In this document: one piece after another, positions 15,250-22,128 of the stretch
How positions within the stretch are numbered: the first letter of the stretch is position 1
Layout: every line of letters starts with the position of its first letter
From: Curtobacterium pusillum
GTDB lineage: Bacteria; Actinomycetota; Actinomycetes; Actinomycetales; Microbacteriaceae
Direction: 5' to 3'
Length of the DNA stretch: 64,000 nt
NCBI GenBank assembly: GCA_002025645.1
Contig: CP018783.1
Location: 372,001-436,000, forward strand
The notes under the pieces: model-generated
The model's database searches: none
Told to the model about the DNA's origin: nothing
What the model saw: only the letters and a program-made list of their open reading frames with translations
Translations under genes and position numbers: made by a program

Positions 15250-16508
15250 CGGCTTCCTCCGTCGGCCGCCGGTCCACGGACGGCCCGTGTCGGTCGGGTG
15301 GGCAGGCCGACCGCGACGCGGAAGCCGCCGTCAGGGGTCGGCGTGTGGTCGATCGTGCCGCGGAGCGCAGCGACCCGCTCCCGCATGCCCGCGAGACCGA
15401 AGCCCCCGTCGTCCGGGGGAGCGGCAGGGACGGTGCCAGCGGGTGGCGCGGTGTTGGCGACCTCGACCGAGAGGGCCGAGCCGCGCCTCCCGACCGTCAC
15501 CACGGTGGACGCGCCGGGCGCGTGCCGGGCCACGTTGCCGAGCGCCTCCTGCACGACCCGGTAGACGGTGAGCTGCGCGAGCCGGTCCACGTCGTCCCCC
15601 GCCACGTCGTCCGCGTCGAGGCGGAGCTCGACCGAGATGCCGGCCGCGCGGGTGGCCTGGACCAACGCGGGCAGGTCCGCCAGGCGGGGCTGCGGAGCAC
15701 GCTCGGCGTCGGCGTCCCCGCGGAGCGTGCCGAGGAGCTGCCGCATCTCGCGGAGCGCCGTGCGGGAGGTCTCGGCGATGGCGGCGAACTCCGCGCGGGC
15801 CTCCGGGGCGAGGTCGGCGACGCGGTACGGGGCGGACTCGGCCTGCATGTGCACGACCGACATGCTGTGCGCGACGACGTCGTGGAGCTCGCGGGCGATA
15901 CGGGAACGCTCCTCGACCGAACGGCGTCGGGCCTGCTCGAGCTCGGCGTCCCGGCGCGCCTCGGCCAGCTCCTCGCGGATGGACCGTCGCTGCCCGATCA
16001 CGATCGCCGCCGCGGCCAGGATGAGGGTGTCGCCGGCCGTCACCACGAAGCTCGTGGCCCACACGTCCGCCTGCCCCCAGCGCCCGGGCGTCACCGCGAC
16101 CAGCAGGAGGACGAGGACCGCCGACGCCGCCCAGACCGTCGCCGTGAGCCGCCAGGTCGAGCGCACGCCGAGCACGACGAGCAGGACGCTGAGCCCGATG
16201 ATCCCGGTGACCGGGACCGGCCACGGGCCGGCGGTGCTCGACGCGGTCAGCAACCCCAGTGCGGCGAGGCCCGCGAGGTGCGCGATCGACGACGCCCGGG
16301 GGAACAGGGGCGCGAGGCCGATGCTCACGGAGAGCACGGCGGAGACGAGCATCGACAGGGGGACCGGCACGTCGTAGAAGATCGAGGTCACCGGGGCGGC
16401 GACCGTGAAGAGCGTGACCGCGATGACGACCAGGCCCACCCGGATGCCGATGAGCACCCAGGACGGCCGGATCCGGTTCGACGGTGCGGGCACGGGCGGT
16501 GCGGTCAC
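15246..16508 (-). CDS. sensor histidine kinase, HisKA_3/NarX type
   Basis: A 420-aa membrane kinase. The first 175 residues hold about five membrane helices with very short loops, so there is no large sensor domain. The dimerisation/phospho-acceptor helix contains RIARELHDVVAHSMSVV with His209. The ATPase domain has the N-box VVQEALGNVARHA and the G-box DDGGFGLAGMRERV. It should phosphorylate the response regulator encoded next. The start is GTG at 16508-16506 and overlaps the TGA of the DedA gene, so three genes form one transcript. The signal is not evident. Confidence 0.94.
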   Translation of the reverse strand: MTAPPVPAPSNRIRPSWVLIGIRVGLVVIAVTLFTVAAPVTSIFYDVPVPLSMLVSAVLSVSIGLAPLFPRASSIAHLAGLAALGLLTASSTAGPWPVPVTGIIGLSVLLVVLGVRSTWRLTATVWAASAVLVLLLVAVTPGRWGQADVWATSFVVTAGDTLILAAAAIVIGQRRSIREELAEARRDAELEQARRRSVEERSRIARELHDVVAHSMSVVHMQAESAPYRVADLAPEARAEFAAIAETSRTALREMRQLLGTLRGDADAERAPQPRLADLPALVQATRAAGISVELRLDADDVAGDDVDRLAQLTVYRVVQEALGNVARHAPGASTVVTVGRRGSALSVEVANTAPPAGTVPAAPPDDGGFGLAGMRERVAALRGTIDHTPTPDGGFRVAVGLPTRPTRAVRGPAADGGSR

Positions 16509-17215
16509 GGGCGGGCGATCTCTCCGGTGGGGACGATGCGGGTGGCGGGTCGGGCGGCCCGGGTGTCGGGGGCTCCGGACTGCTCCGGTACGGCGACTGC
16601 CGCTGCTGCGGCTCGGGCGTCGCGCTTGCGGCTGACTCTACCGATGACCCGGTCGACCACGATGCCGAGCCCGGCCGCCACGACCATCGACACCACCGCG
16701 GCGACGATCGGCTCGTGCAGGACGCTCGACGCGGCGAGGGCGATCCCGATCGAGGTCGCCGACCAGGCGAGTCCGGCGAGCGAACTGATCGCGAGGAACC
16801 GGCGGTAGGGGAGGCGCGTCGCCCCGGCGGTCATGTTCACGGCCACCCGACCGACCGGGATGTAGCGGCCGATGAGGATGAGGCTCGCGGAGCGACGCCG
16901 CATCTGCCGTTCCGCGAACGCGAAGGCCGCCGCGATCCGCGGGCGCTTCGACCGGGCCAGCCGGGCGAGCCCGATCCGACGACCGATCCAGTAGGCGATC
17001 GAGTCGCCGGCGATCGCTCCGAGGGCGGCGACGATGAGGACCCCGGCGAGGACCGGCTGGCCGGACGTCGCGGCGATGGCGGCGACCGCGACGAGGGCGG
17101 ACTCGCTCGGCACCGGCGGGAAGAACCCGTCGACGAGGCACAGGGCGAAGAGGACGACGTAGACGAGCGGACTCGCGGCCAGCTCGGTGACGAGCGGGGT
17201 GATCTGGTCGAACAC
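16505..17215 (-). CDS. DedA-family membrane protein
   Basis: A 236-aa DedA/SNARE-associated (VTT domain) membrane protein. Family marks are FFPPVPSESALV near the N-terminus, the GDSIAYWIGRRIG block and the conserved GRYIPVGRVAVNMTAG arginine motif. DedA proteins act in lipid carrier recycling and membrane homeostasis, and some move undecaprenyl phosphate. The GTG at 17215-17213 is chosen because GGAGGGAG lies 7 bp upstream; earlier frame sequence lacks membrane character. Translation runs into the kinase gene (GTGA), which suggests the two-component system may watch envelope state; that link is inference. Confidence 0.9.
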   Translation of the reverse strand: MFDQITPLVTELAASPLVYVVLFALCLVDGFFPPVPSESALVAVAAIAATSGQPVLAGVLIVAALGAIAGDSIAYWIGRRIGLARLARSKRPRIAAAFAFAERQMRRRSASLILIGRYIPVGRVAVNMTAGATRLPYRRFLAISSLAGLAWSATSIGIALAASSVLHEPIVAAVVSMVVAAGLGIVVDRVIGRVSRKRDARAAAAAVAVPEQSGAPDTRAARPATRIVPTGEIARP

Positions 17216-17307
17216 GGGTGGCTCCCTCCGCCGACGGACCTCGTCGACGGGTTCGACGCTACGGAGCCCGGACGTCGCTGCCATCCCGCCCGGGTCTCGA
17301 CCACCCC

Positions 17308-17979
17308 CTACCGCGGTATGACTTCCCGGTGGCCGGTCGTCGGGGTGCGCACCAGATCGGTCGCCGTGGTCCGCACGGATTCGAGCAGCGCGGTCGCGGT
17401 GCACGGACGCCCGTCGTCCGTCGCCGCCACGGCTGCGCCCGCCGTCAGGAGGGCGTCCCGCACCGGCGCACCCACCGCGAGCGCGATCGCCACCGCCGCA
17501 CTGAACGTCGCACGGTGCCCGTCCACCCGGGGCACCAGGAGCTCGGGCCGGAGCGACCACCACGGTGCCGGGTCGTCCGCGTCCAGGACCACGGTGCGCG
17601 GGCGGTCCCGGTCGAGCATCGGGACGAGGTCGTCCGCGCGCAGGCGTCCGTCGTCGTGCACCACGGCGGCGTCGGCGCAGCGGATCGCCCGTGCGAGCCT
17701 GTCCGCCATCGAGCCGCCGGGACGGCCGTCCGTCACGAGGAACGACGCATCGACGCCGGCGGACACGAGGTCCCGGTGCAGCGTCTCCGCGGTCGCACCG
17801 TCACCCAGGCACCCGACGATCCGGACCCGGGCGCCGAGGGCACGGGCACCGACGGCCACGGCCGGGGCGTCGTCGGTGACGACACGGTCGTGCAGGCACC
17901 CCACCACCACGACGAGGGGTTCACGGTCGTCGACCCGGGCGACGACGTCCGAGACGAGCCGGTGCAGGTCGCTTCCCAT
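17308..17979 (-). CDS. reduced PfkB/HldE-like sugar kinase homologue, probably inactive
   Basis: A 223-aa protein that follows the ribokinase-like kinase of HldE type, but shortened. The N-terminal part VVVVGCLHDRVV and the ALGARVRIVGCLGDGATAETL block match the family. The middle that builds the sugar pocket is largely missing, and the C-terminal helix block ATFSAAVAIALAVGAPVRDALL is present. The expected anion-hole and catalytic-base motif TGAGD is replaced by VDGHRATFS, so kinase activity is doubtful. The ATG at 17979-17977 follows GAGGAGG. Codon use looks normal, so it is a maintained gene rather than fresh debris. It may be a regulatory or binding protein. Confidence 0.65.
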   Translation of the reverse strand: MGSDLHRLVSDVVARVDDREPLVVVVGCLHDRVVTDDAPAVAVGARALGARVRIVGCLGDGATAETLHRDLVSAGVDASFLVTDGRPGGSMADRLARAIRCADAAVVHDDGRLRADDLVPMLDRDRPRTVVLDADDPAPWWSLRPELLVPRVDGHRATFSAAVAIALAVGAPVRDALLTAGAAVAATDDGRPCTATALLESVRTTATDLVRTPTTGHREVIPR

Positions 17980-18187
17980 ACGCGCCTCCTCACACTGACA
18001 CGCACCAGGGTGCTCCGCGGATCCTCGGTGTGCGCTCTGCATCGCGCTCCGCGGCCAGGGAGTCCGCGCAGCGTCCGTGGCAGAGCCGCCCTGCACGTCG
18101 CGCCGCATCCGTGACCGCGCCGCCCGCGCGCCGGTAGCGTCGGCGGAGAGCGACCCGGACGCACCGGGTCCTCACGAGGAGGCGCAC

Positions 18188-18544
18188 GTGTTCGAAGCCG
18201 CGAACATCCGGGACTGGATCGGCCTGCCGGTCGTCGACGAGACCGACGACAAGGTCGGCACGCTCGAGAGCATCTACTACGACACCGCGACGTCGGAGCC
18301 GGCGTTCGGTGCCGTCACGACCGGGCTCGTCGGGTTCCAGAAGCTCCTGTTCGTCCCGCTCACCGGAGCACTCGTCGCGCCGAAGCACCTCCGGGTCGCG
18401 TTCCCGAAGAAGCTCGTGAAGGACGCACCGACGATCCCGACCGACGGTGAGCTCGATGCGTCGCTCGAACCCGAGCTCTACCAGCACTACGGGCTCGAGT
18501 ACCGCACCGGCAGCGGGGGAGAGCGCCGGCTCGGGCGCCGCTGA
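18188..18544 (+). CDS. PRC-barrel domain protein
   Basis: A 118-aa protein with a PRC-barrel: IRDWIGLPVVDETDDKVGTLESIYYD followed in register by FGAVTTGLVGFQKLLFVPL and a C-terminal acidic helix (DGELDASLEPELYQHYGLEY). PRC-barrels bind RNA or protein partners (RimM, photosynthetic centre H subunit); stand-alone ones are common in actinobacteria and often stress-linked. The GTG at 18188 follows GAGGAGG at 18176-18182. Divergent from the PfkB-like gene. Specific function unknown. Confidence 0.8.
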   Translation: MFEAANIRDWIGLPVVDETDDKVGTLESIYYDTATSEPAFGAVTTGLVGFQKLLFVPLTGALVAPKHLRVAFPKKLVKDAPTIPTDGELDASLEPELYQHYGLEYRTGSGGERRLGRR

Positions 18545-18636
18545 GCGGATGCCAGTCGTGTGCCCGGGCGTCGCGCACCGCGCGTCCGGGCCCACGCGTT
18601 AGCCTGGTTCGTCCGACCCGACCCTGGAGGCCGAAC

Positions 18637-19689
18637 CTGCTCCGCTCCGCCCGTTCGACGCTGCTCGCCGCAGCGGCGACGTTCGTCGTGCTCGCCGGGT
18701 CGCTCGTCGGCAGCGGCGCGGCGTCCGCGGCGCCGATGTGGCCGGTCCCGGAGCCGTGGCCGTCGACGGCAGTGCCGCAGGAGACCCTCGCCGGCATCCC
18801 CGCCGGTAGCGAGTACGTCGCACTCGGCGACTCGTACTCGGCCGGCTACGGGCTGTCGGACCTGACGCGTCTGCCGACGAGTGCGTGCGGCCAGTCCGCC
18901 CAGGACTACCCGCACCGCATCGCAGCACGCTTCGGACTGGCACTGAAGGACGTCACGTGCGGTGGGGCGACCAGCGCGGACATCACCAGCGGGTTCCAGT
19001 TCAAGGGCGTCCCGCCGCAGATCCGGTCGTTGTCCGATCGCACCCGTCTCGTCACGCTGACGATCGGCGGCAACGACGCCGACCTGTTCGGCACCGCGGC
19101 GTCGTGCCTGGCGATCTCGGCGAAGGGCCCGGTGTTCTCGGGCCGGGACGCCCCGTCGTGCCGGAGCACCCTCGTGTCCGACGGGGTCGACCAGCTCGGC
19201 GCGAAGATCCAGTCCCGCGTGGCCCTCGGCATCGCCGACACGCTCGCCGCCGTGAAGGCCGCCGCACCGAACGCCCAGATCGTGTTCCTCGGCTACCCGG
19301 CGATCTTCCCGGACGCCGACCACACCCCGAAGGGCGGCTGCTTCCGGTCGGCGCTCGACCTCGGCACCCTGACCGGGTCCTTCCCGACGAACTCGTACCC
19401 GTTCACGAACACCGACGTCCGGTACCTCCACGGAATCCAAGAGGAGCTCAACGAGGTGTCGAAGACCGCGGCACGCGCCGCTGGCGTCCGGTTCGTCGAC
19501 GTCTTCTCGAGCACGCAGGCGCACTCCGCCTGTGCGACGAAGAAGCCGTACGTGTCCGGGGTGTCGCTCGACGGCACGGCGAACCTGCGACGGATCGACC
19601 TGCAGCCGGGCGCGCTGCACCCGAACATGCGCGGGGTCGCCTACCTGACGAATCGCGTCGCAGCGGCGACCCGCGATCTCGCCGGCTGA
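18637..19689 (+). CDS. secreted SGNH/GDSL hydrolase with apparent CTG start
   Basis: A 350-aa exported esterase or lipase-like enzyme. Block I is ALGDSYSAGYGL (nucleophile Ser), block III TIGGNDADL, and block V GALHPNMRG with the catalytic His but Gly where many relatives have Asp, so a Ser-His dyad like that of the Streptomyces scabies esterase is likely. The nearest AUG-like start (GTG at 18688) would cut the signal peptide in half. A CTG at 18637 with GGAGG 6 bp upstream gives a full signal sequence (LRSARSTLLAAAATFVVLAG, then SAA), so CTG is the preferred start. Several Cys suggest disulfides. Confidence 0.85.
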   Translation: MLRSARSTLLAAAATFVVLAGSLVGSGAASAAPMWPVPEPWPSTAVPQETLAGIPAGSEYVALGDSYSAGYGLSDLTRLPTSACGQSAQDYPHRIAARFGLALKDVTCGGATSADITSGFQFKGVPPQIRSLSDRTRLVTLTIGGNDADLFGTAASCLAISAKGPVFSGRDAPSCRSTLVSDGVDQLGAKIQSRVALGIADTLAAVKAAAPNAQIVFLGYPAIFPDADHTPKGGCFRSALDLGTLTGSFPTNSYPFTNTDVRYLHGIQEELNEVSKTAARAAGVRFVDVFSSTQAHSACATKKPYVSGVSLDGTANLRRIDLQPGALHPNMRGVAYLTNRVAAATRDLAG

Positions 19690-19717
19690 CCGATCCGGCC
19701 GACCCGGCCGCTGGTCG

Positions 19718-20560
19718 TCAGGCGCTGACGCCGACCGCCTCGGTGTGCGCAGCCGGCGGCACCACGCAGACCGGCGACACGGTCTCCCGCAGGACGTCGT
19801 GCAGCACCGACCCGGACAGCGCCTTGACGTGCCCCAGGCCGAGCACGACGAGACAGGCCCGACGGGTGTGCGCGGCGATGGCGTGCCCAGGGTGCCCCTC
19901 GACGAGCAGCGGGTGGAACCGGACGTCGGGGTACCGCCGGGTGAGCTCGGTCGTCACGCGCTGCAGGAGCTCGGCGTTCCGGGTGCGCCACCGCATCGGG
20001 TCCTCGGCGAAGTCGGTCAGCCCCGTGCGGGTGAGCACGGGCATCTCCCATGCCCGCAGCAACGTCACGCGACGGTGCCGGCGGTGGGCCTCGTGCACGG
20101 CGATCGCGACGGCGCGCTCGTCGAGGGGCTCCTCGACCGCCAGGACGACGTCGCCGTCGATCGGGTGCGGTCCGTCGGGCACCACGACGGTCGGCACCGC
20201 GGCGCGCTCGGCCACCCGTGCGGGATCGCCACCGGCGGTCGACCCCCGTCGGCTCCGGAACGTCCCGATCACGAGCAGGTCGCCGTCGTCGGACTCCTCC
20301 ACGAGCGCGGCGGCGAAGGGGCCGGCGTGACGCCGGATCTCGACCTGCACGTCCGGCAGACCCGCGCGCGCGGCGTCCGCGACGGCCTCGGCGACGCGCT
20401 TGCCCGCCGGTCCGACGCGGGCTTCGAGCGCCGGGTCGACCCCGATCACCCGGATGCGTTCGATGCCGGTCCCCGCCCGCGCGGTGATCCAGTGCAGGGC
20501 TTCCTCGTGCGGCTTCGCTGCGTCCGCGGCCAGCGTGACCGTCGTCCACCGTTCGTCCAT
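19718..20560 (-). CDS. tandem universal stress protein
   Basis: A 280-aa protein with two Usp domains. Domain 1 (about 1-140) has a weakened nucleotide loop (LLVIGTFRSRRGSTAGG); domain 2 (about 141-280) ends with VLGLGHVKALSGSVLHDVL and SPVCVVP, close to the ATP-binding G-2x-G-9x-G motif of UspFV-type proteins. Such tandem forms support survival in stationary phase or hypoxia. The ATG at 20560-20558 follows GAGGAGGTCGATCGGG. Convergent with the SGNH hydrolase gene; only 28 bp separate the stops. Confidence 0.88.
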   Translation of the reverse strand: MDERWTTVTLAADAAKPHEEALHWITARAGTGIERIRVIGVDPALEARVGPAGKRVAEAVADAARAGLPDVQVEIRRHAGPFAAALVEESDDGDLLVIGTFRSRRGSTAGGDPARVAERAAVPTVVVPDGPHPIDGDVVLAVEEPLDERAVAIAVHEAHRRHRRVTLLRAWEMPVLTRTGLTDFAEDPMRWRTRNAELLQRVTTELTRRYPDVRFHPLLVEGHPGHAIAAHTRRACLVVLGLGHVKALSGSVLHDVLRETVSPVCVVPPAAHTEAVGVSA

Positions 20561-20624
20561 CCCGATCGACCTCCTCGTCCGGGGTCCTCCGGGGGCGTCG
20601 CCATGGCGCTCCTTGCGGTGCAAA

Positions 20625-21515
20625 CTACTCCCGCGCGGCAGCGAGCAACCACTCCATCGCCCGGGGAACGCCCGTGAGCACCGAGACGTGCCCGTCGGAC
20701 GGCCGCTCGTCGAGGGTCGCGTGCGGCAGGCGGGCGGCGCGCAGCCGCCCGTGGGCGGCCGGGACCACCCGGTCACGGCCGCCGTGCACGACGAGCGCCG
20801 GCGTGCGGACCGCCGACAGGCGGAACCCCCAGTCCGTCACGAACGCCACGTCGTCGTCAGCGGCGCCCTGGGCCCACGCCGCCGGTTCCGGCGCGACGCG
20901 CCAGCGGCGCGACGGCCGTGCCGGTGGGGAGAGGCCCGACTCGCCTGCCGCGGTCGCGTCACGACCCAGCGCCGCCCAGTCCCGGTCCAGGGTCACCCGG
21001 TCGACGTCGACGAACTGCCCGGGGTCGAAGGCGGCGGTCGCCGCCCAGGTGATCCGTGCCTCCCGTCCGACCCGTGCGGACCGCAAGCCGCCGTCGTCGG
21101 CCATACCGTCCCACCAGGTCGGCGTGTCCTCGAACGGGGCGGGCGAGGGGAAGACGGCCACCGCGGCGACCCGGTCCGGCAGGAGCGCCGCGGCGGCGAT
21201 GGCGTGTGGGCCGCCGCCCGATCCGCCCATCGCGAGGACACGGTCGACGTCGCGGGCGTCGAGGACCTCGGCGAGGTCGCGCGCTCCGGCAGCGACGTCA
21301 CGCCCGGGCAACGGGTCCGCGCCACCGAACCCCGGTCGCGTGCAGGCGATGATGCGCAGCCCGCGGGCGTCCGCAGCGGTGCGGAGGGGTTCCAGGACAC
21401 TGCCCGTGTGCGGGGTCTCGTGGTGCCAGACCAGGACGGGCCGGTCGTCGTCGGCGCTCGTCGCGGTGTCGTCGACCAGGACCGTCCGACCGTCGCGGAG
21501 CACCAGGGGCTGCAT
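20625..21515 (-). CDS. alpha/beta hydrolase carrying repeat-derived insertions
   Basis: A 296-aa alpha/beta hydrolase. The nucleophile is Ser99 in MGGSGGGPHA, the acid is Asp in VVHGGRDRVVP (about 246), and the base is His in SDGHVSV (about 273). The oxyanion strand is VWHHETPHTGS. Residues 194-216, in the cap region, are encoded by the 68-bp repeat that also occurs in the ABC ATPase gene, and GREARITW (about 150-158) by the dispersed GGAGGC word. So this gene has apparently taken up two repeat pieces without losing its frame. ATG at 21515-21513. Substrate unknown. Confidence 0.85.
   Translation of the reverse strand: MQPLVLRDGRTVLVDDTATSADDDRPVLVWHHETPHTGSVLEPLRTAADARGLRIIACTRPGFGGADPLPGRDVAAGARDLAEVLDARDVDRVLAMGGSGGGPHAIAAAALLPDRVAAVAVFPSPAPFEDTPTWWDGMADDGGLRSARVGREARITWAATAAFDPGQFVDVDRVTLDRDWAALGRDATAAGESGLSPPARPSRRWRVAPEPAAWAQGAADDDVAFVTDWGFRLSAVRTPALVVHGGRDRVVPAAHGRLRAARLPHATLDERPSDGHVSVLTGVPRAMEWLLAAARE
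20868..20935 (+). repeat. 68-bp dispersed intragenic repeat, copy B
   Basis: Matches 7921-7988 at 65 of 68 positions without gaps, same orientation on the plus strand. Here the gene around it is on the minus strand, so it is translated as the complement (SPPARPSRRWRVAPEPAAWA) and in the cap region of a hydrolase. Confidence 0.85.
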
Positions 21516-21525
21516 GCCGCGAGCG

Positions 21526-21531
21526 TAGCCT
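21526..21531 (+). promoter_or_regulatory. -10 box of leaderless Nudix transcript
   Basis: TAGCCT ends 6 bp before the ATG at 21538, the spacing of leaderless actinobacterial mRNAs. The same arrangement appears before apt, deoC and trpD in this window. Confidence 0.55.
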
Positions 21532-21537
21532 CGGGGC

Positions 21538-21999
21538 ATGGTGCTGAGCGCGGGACTCCTGCTCTACCGGGTCGACGACGCCGGGCTCCAGGTGTGGATC
21601 GCGCACATGGGTGGGCCGTTCTGGCGGCGTCGCCCCCGGGCGTGGTCGATCCCGAAGGGGCTCGTCGAGGGGGACGAGGACGTCCTCGAGACCGCGCGCC
21701 GCGAGTTCGCGGAGGAGATCGGCGTACCCGCACCCTCGGGTCCGACGATCGACATCGGGGAGCACCGGCAGGCGTCGGGGAAGCGGGTGCGGGTGTTCGC
21801 GCTCGAGGCTCCGTCGTTCGACGTCGCCGAGGTCCACTCGAACACCGTGCAGCTCGAGCTCCCGCGCGGTTCCGGCCGGTTCGTCGAGGTGCCCGAGGTG
21901 GACGATGCCCGGTGGGTGTCGATCGATGCTGCTCGGGACATGGTCGTCGCGGGGCAGGTCAGCGCGCTCGATCGGCTGGCTGACCTGGTGCAGCCGTGA
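21538..21999 (+). CDS. Nudix hydrolase
   Basis: A 153-aa Nudix enzyme. The box GX5EX7REUXEEXGU is intact: G, then E at GLVEGDEDVLE, then ARREFAEEIGV. The N-terminus VLSAGLLLYRVDDAGLQVWI and the PRAWSIPKGLVEGDED block resemble actinobacterial diadenosine-polyphosphate or nucleotide-clearing Nudix proteins. The ATG at 21538 lies 22 bp from the divergent hydrolase start and just after TAGCCT, which implies a leaderless message. It hydrolyses a nucleoside diphosphate linked to X; the true substrate is not visible. Confidence 0.93.
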   Translation: MVLSAGLLLYRVDDAGLQVWIAHMGGPFWRRRPRAWSIPKGLVEGDEDVLETARREFAEEIGVPAPSGPTIDIGEHRQASGKRVRVFALEAPSFDVAEVHSNTVQLELPRGSGRFVEVPEVDDARWVSIDAARDMVVAGQVSALDRLADLVQP

Positions 22000-22128
22000 C
22001 ACGTGCGCACTCCCGTTGCTCGTGTGACCGGGATCACGAACGGGTCTCGGTCTGGACGGAGTTCGCGGTCCCTGGCTAGCCTGAACGAACGCCGTGGCAG
22101 CGCGGTGCGCGAAGCAGGGGAGTTGCAC

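Noticed and set aside
22003..22128. Upstream start for the surface protein
   Set aside because: It would place 42 polar residues before the signal peptide; ATG 22129 has AGGGGAG and a proper signal sequence.
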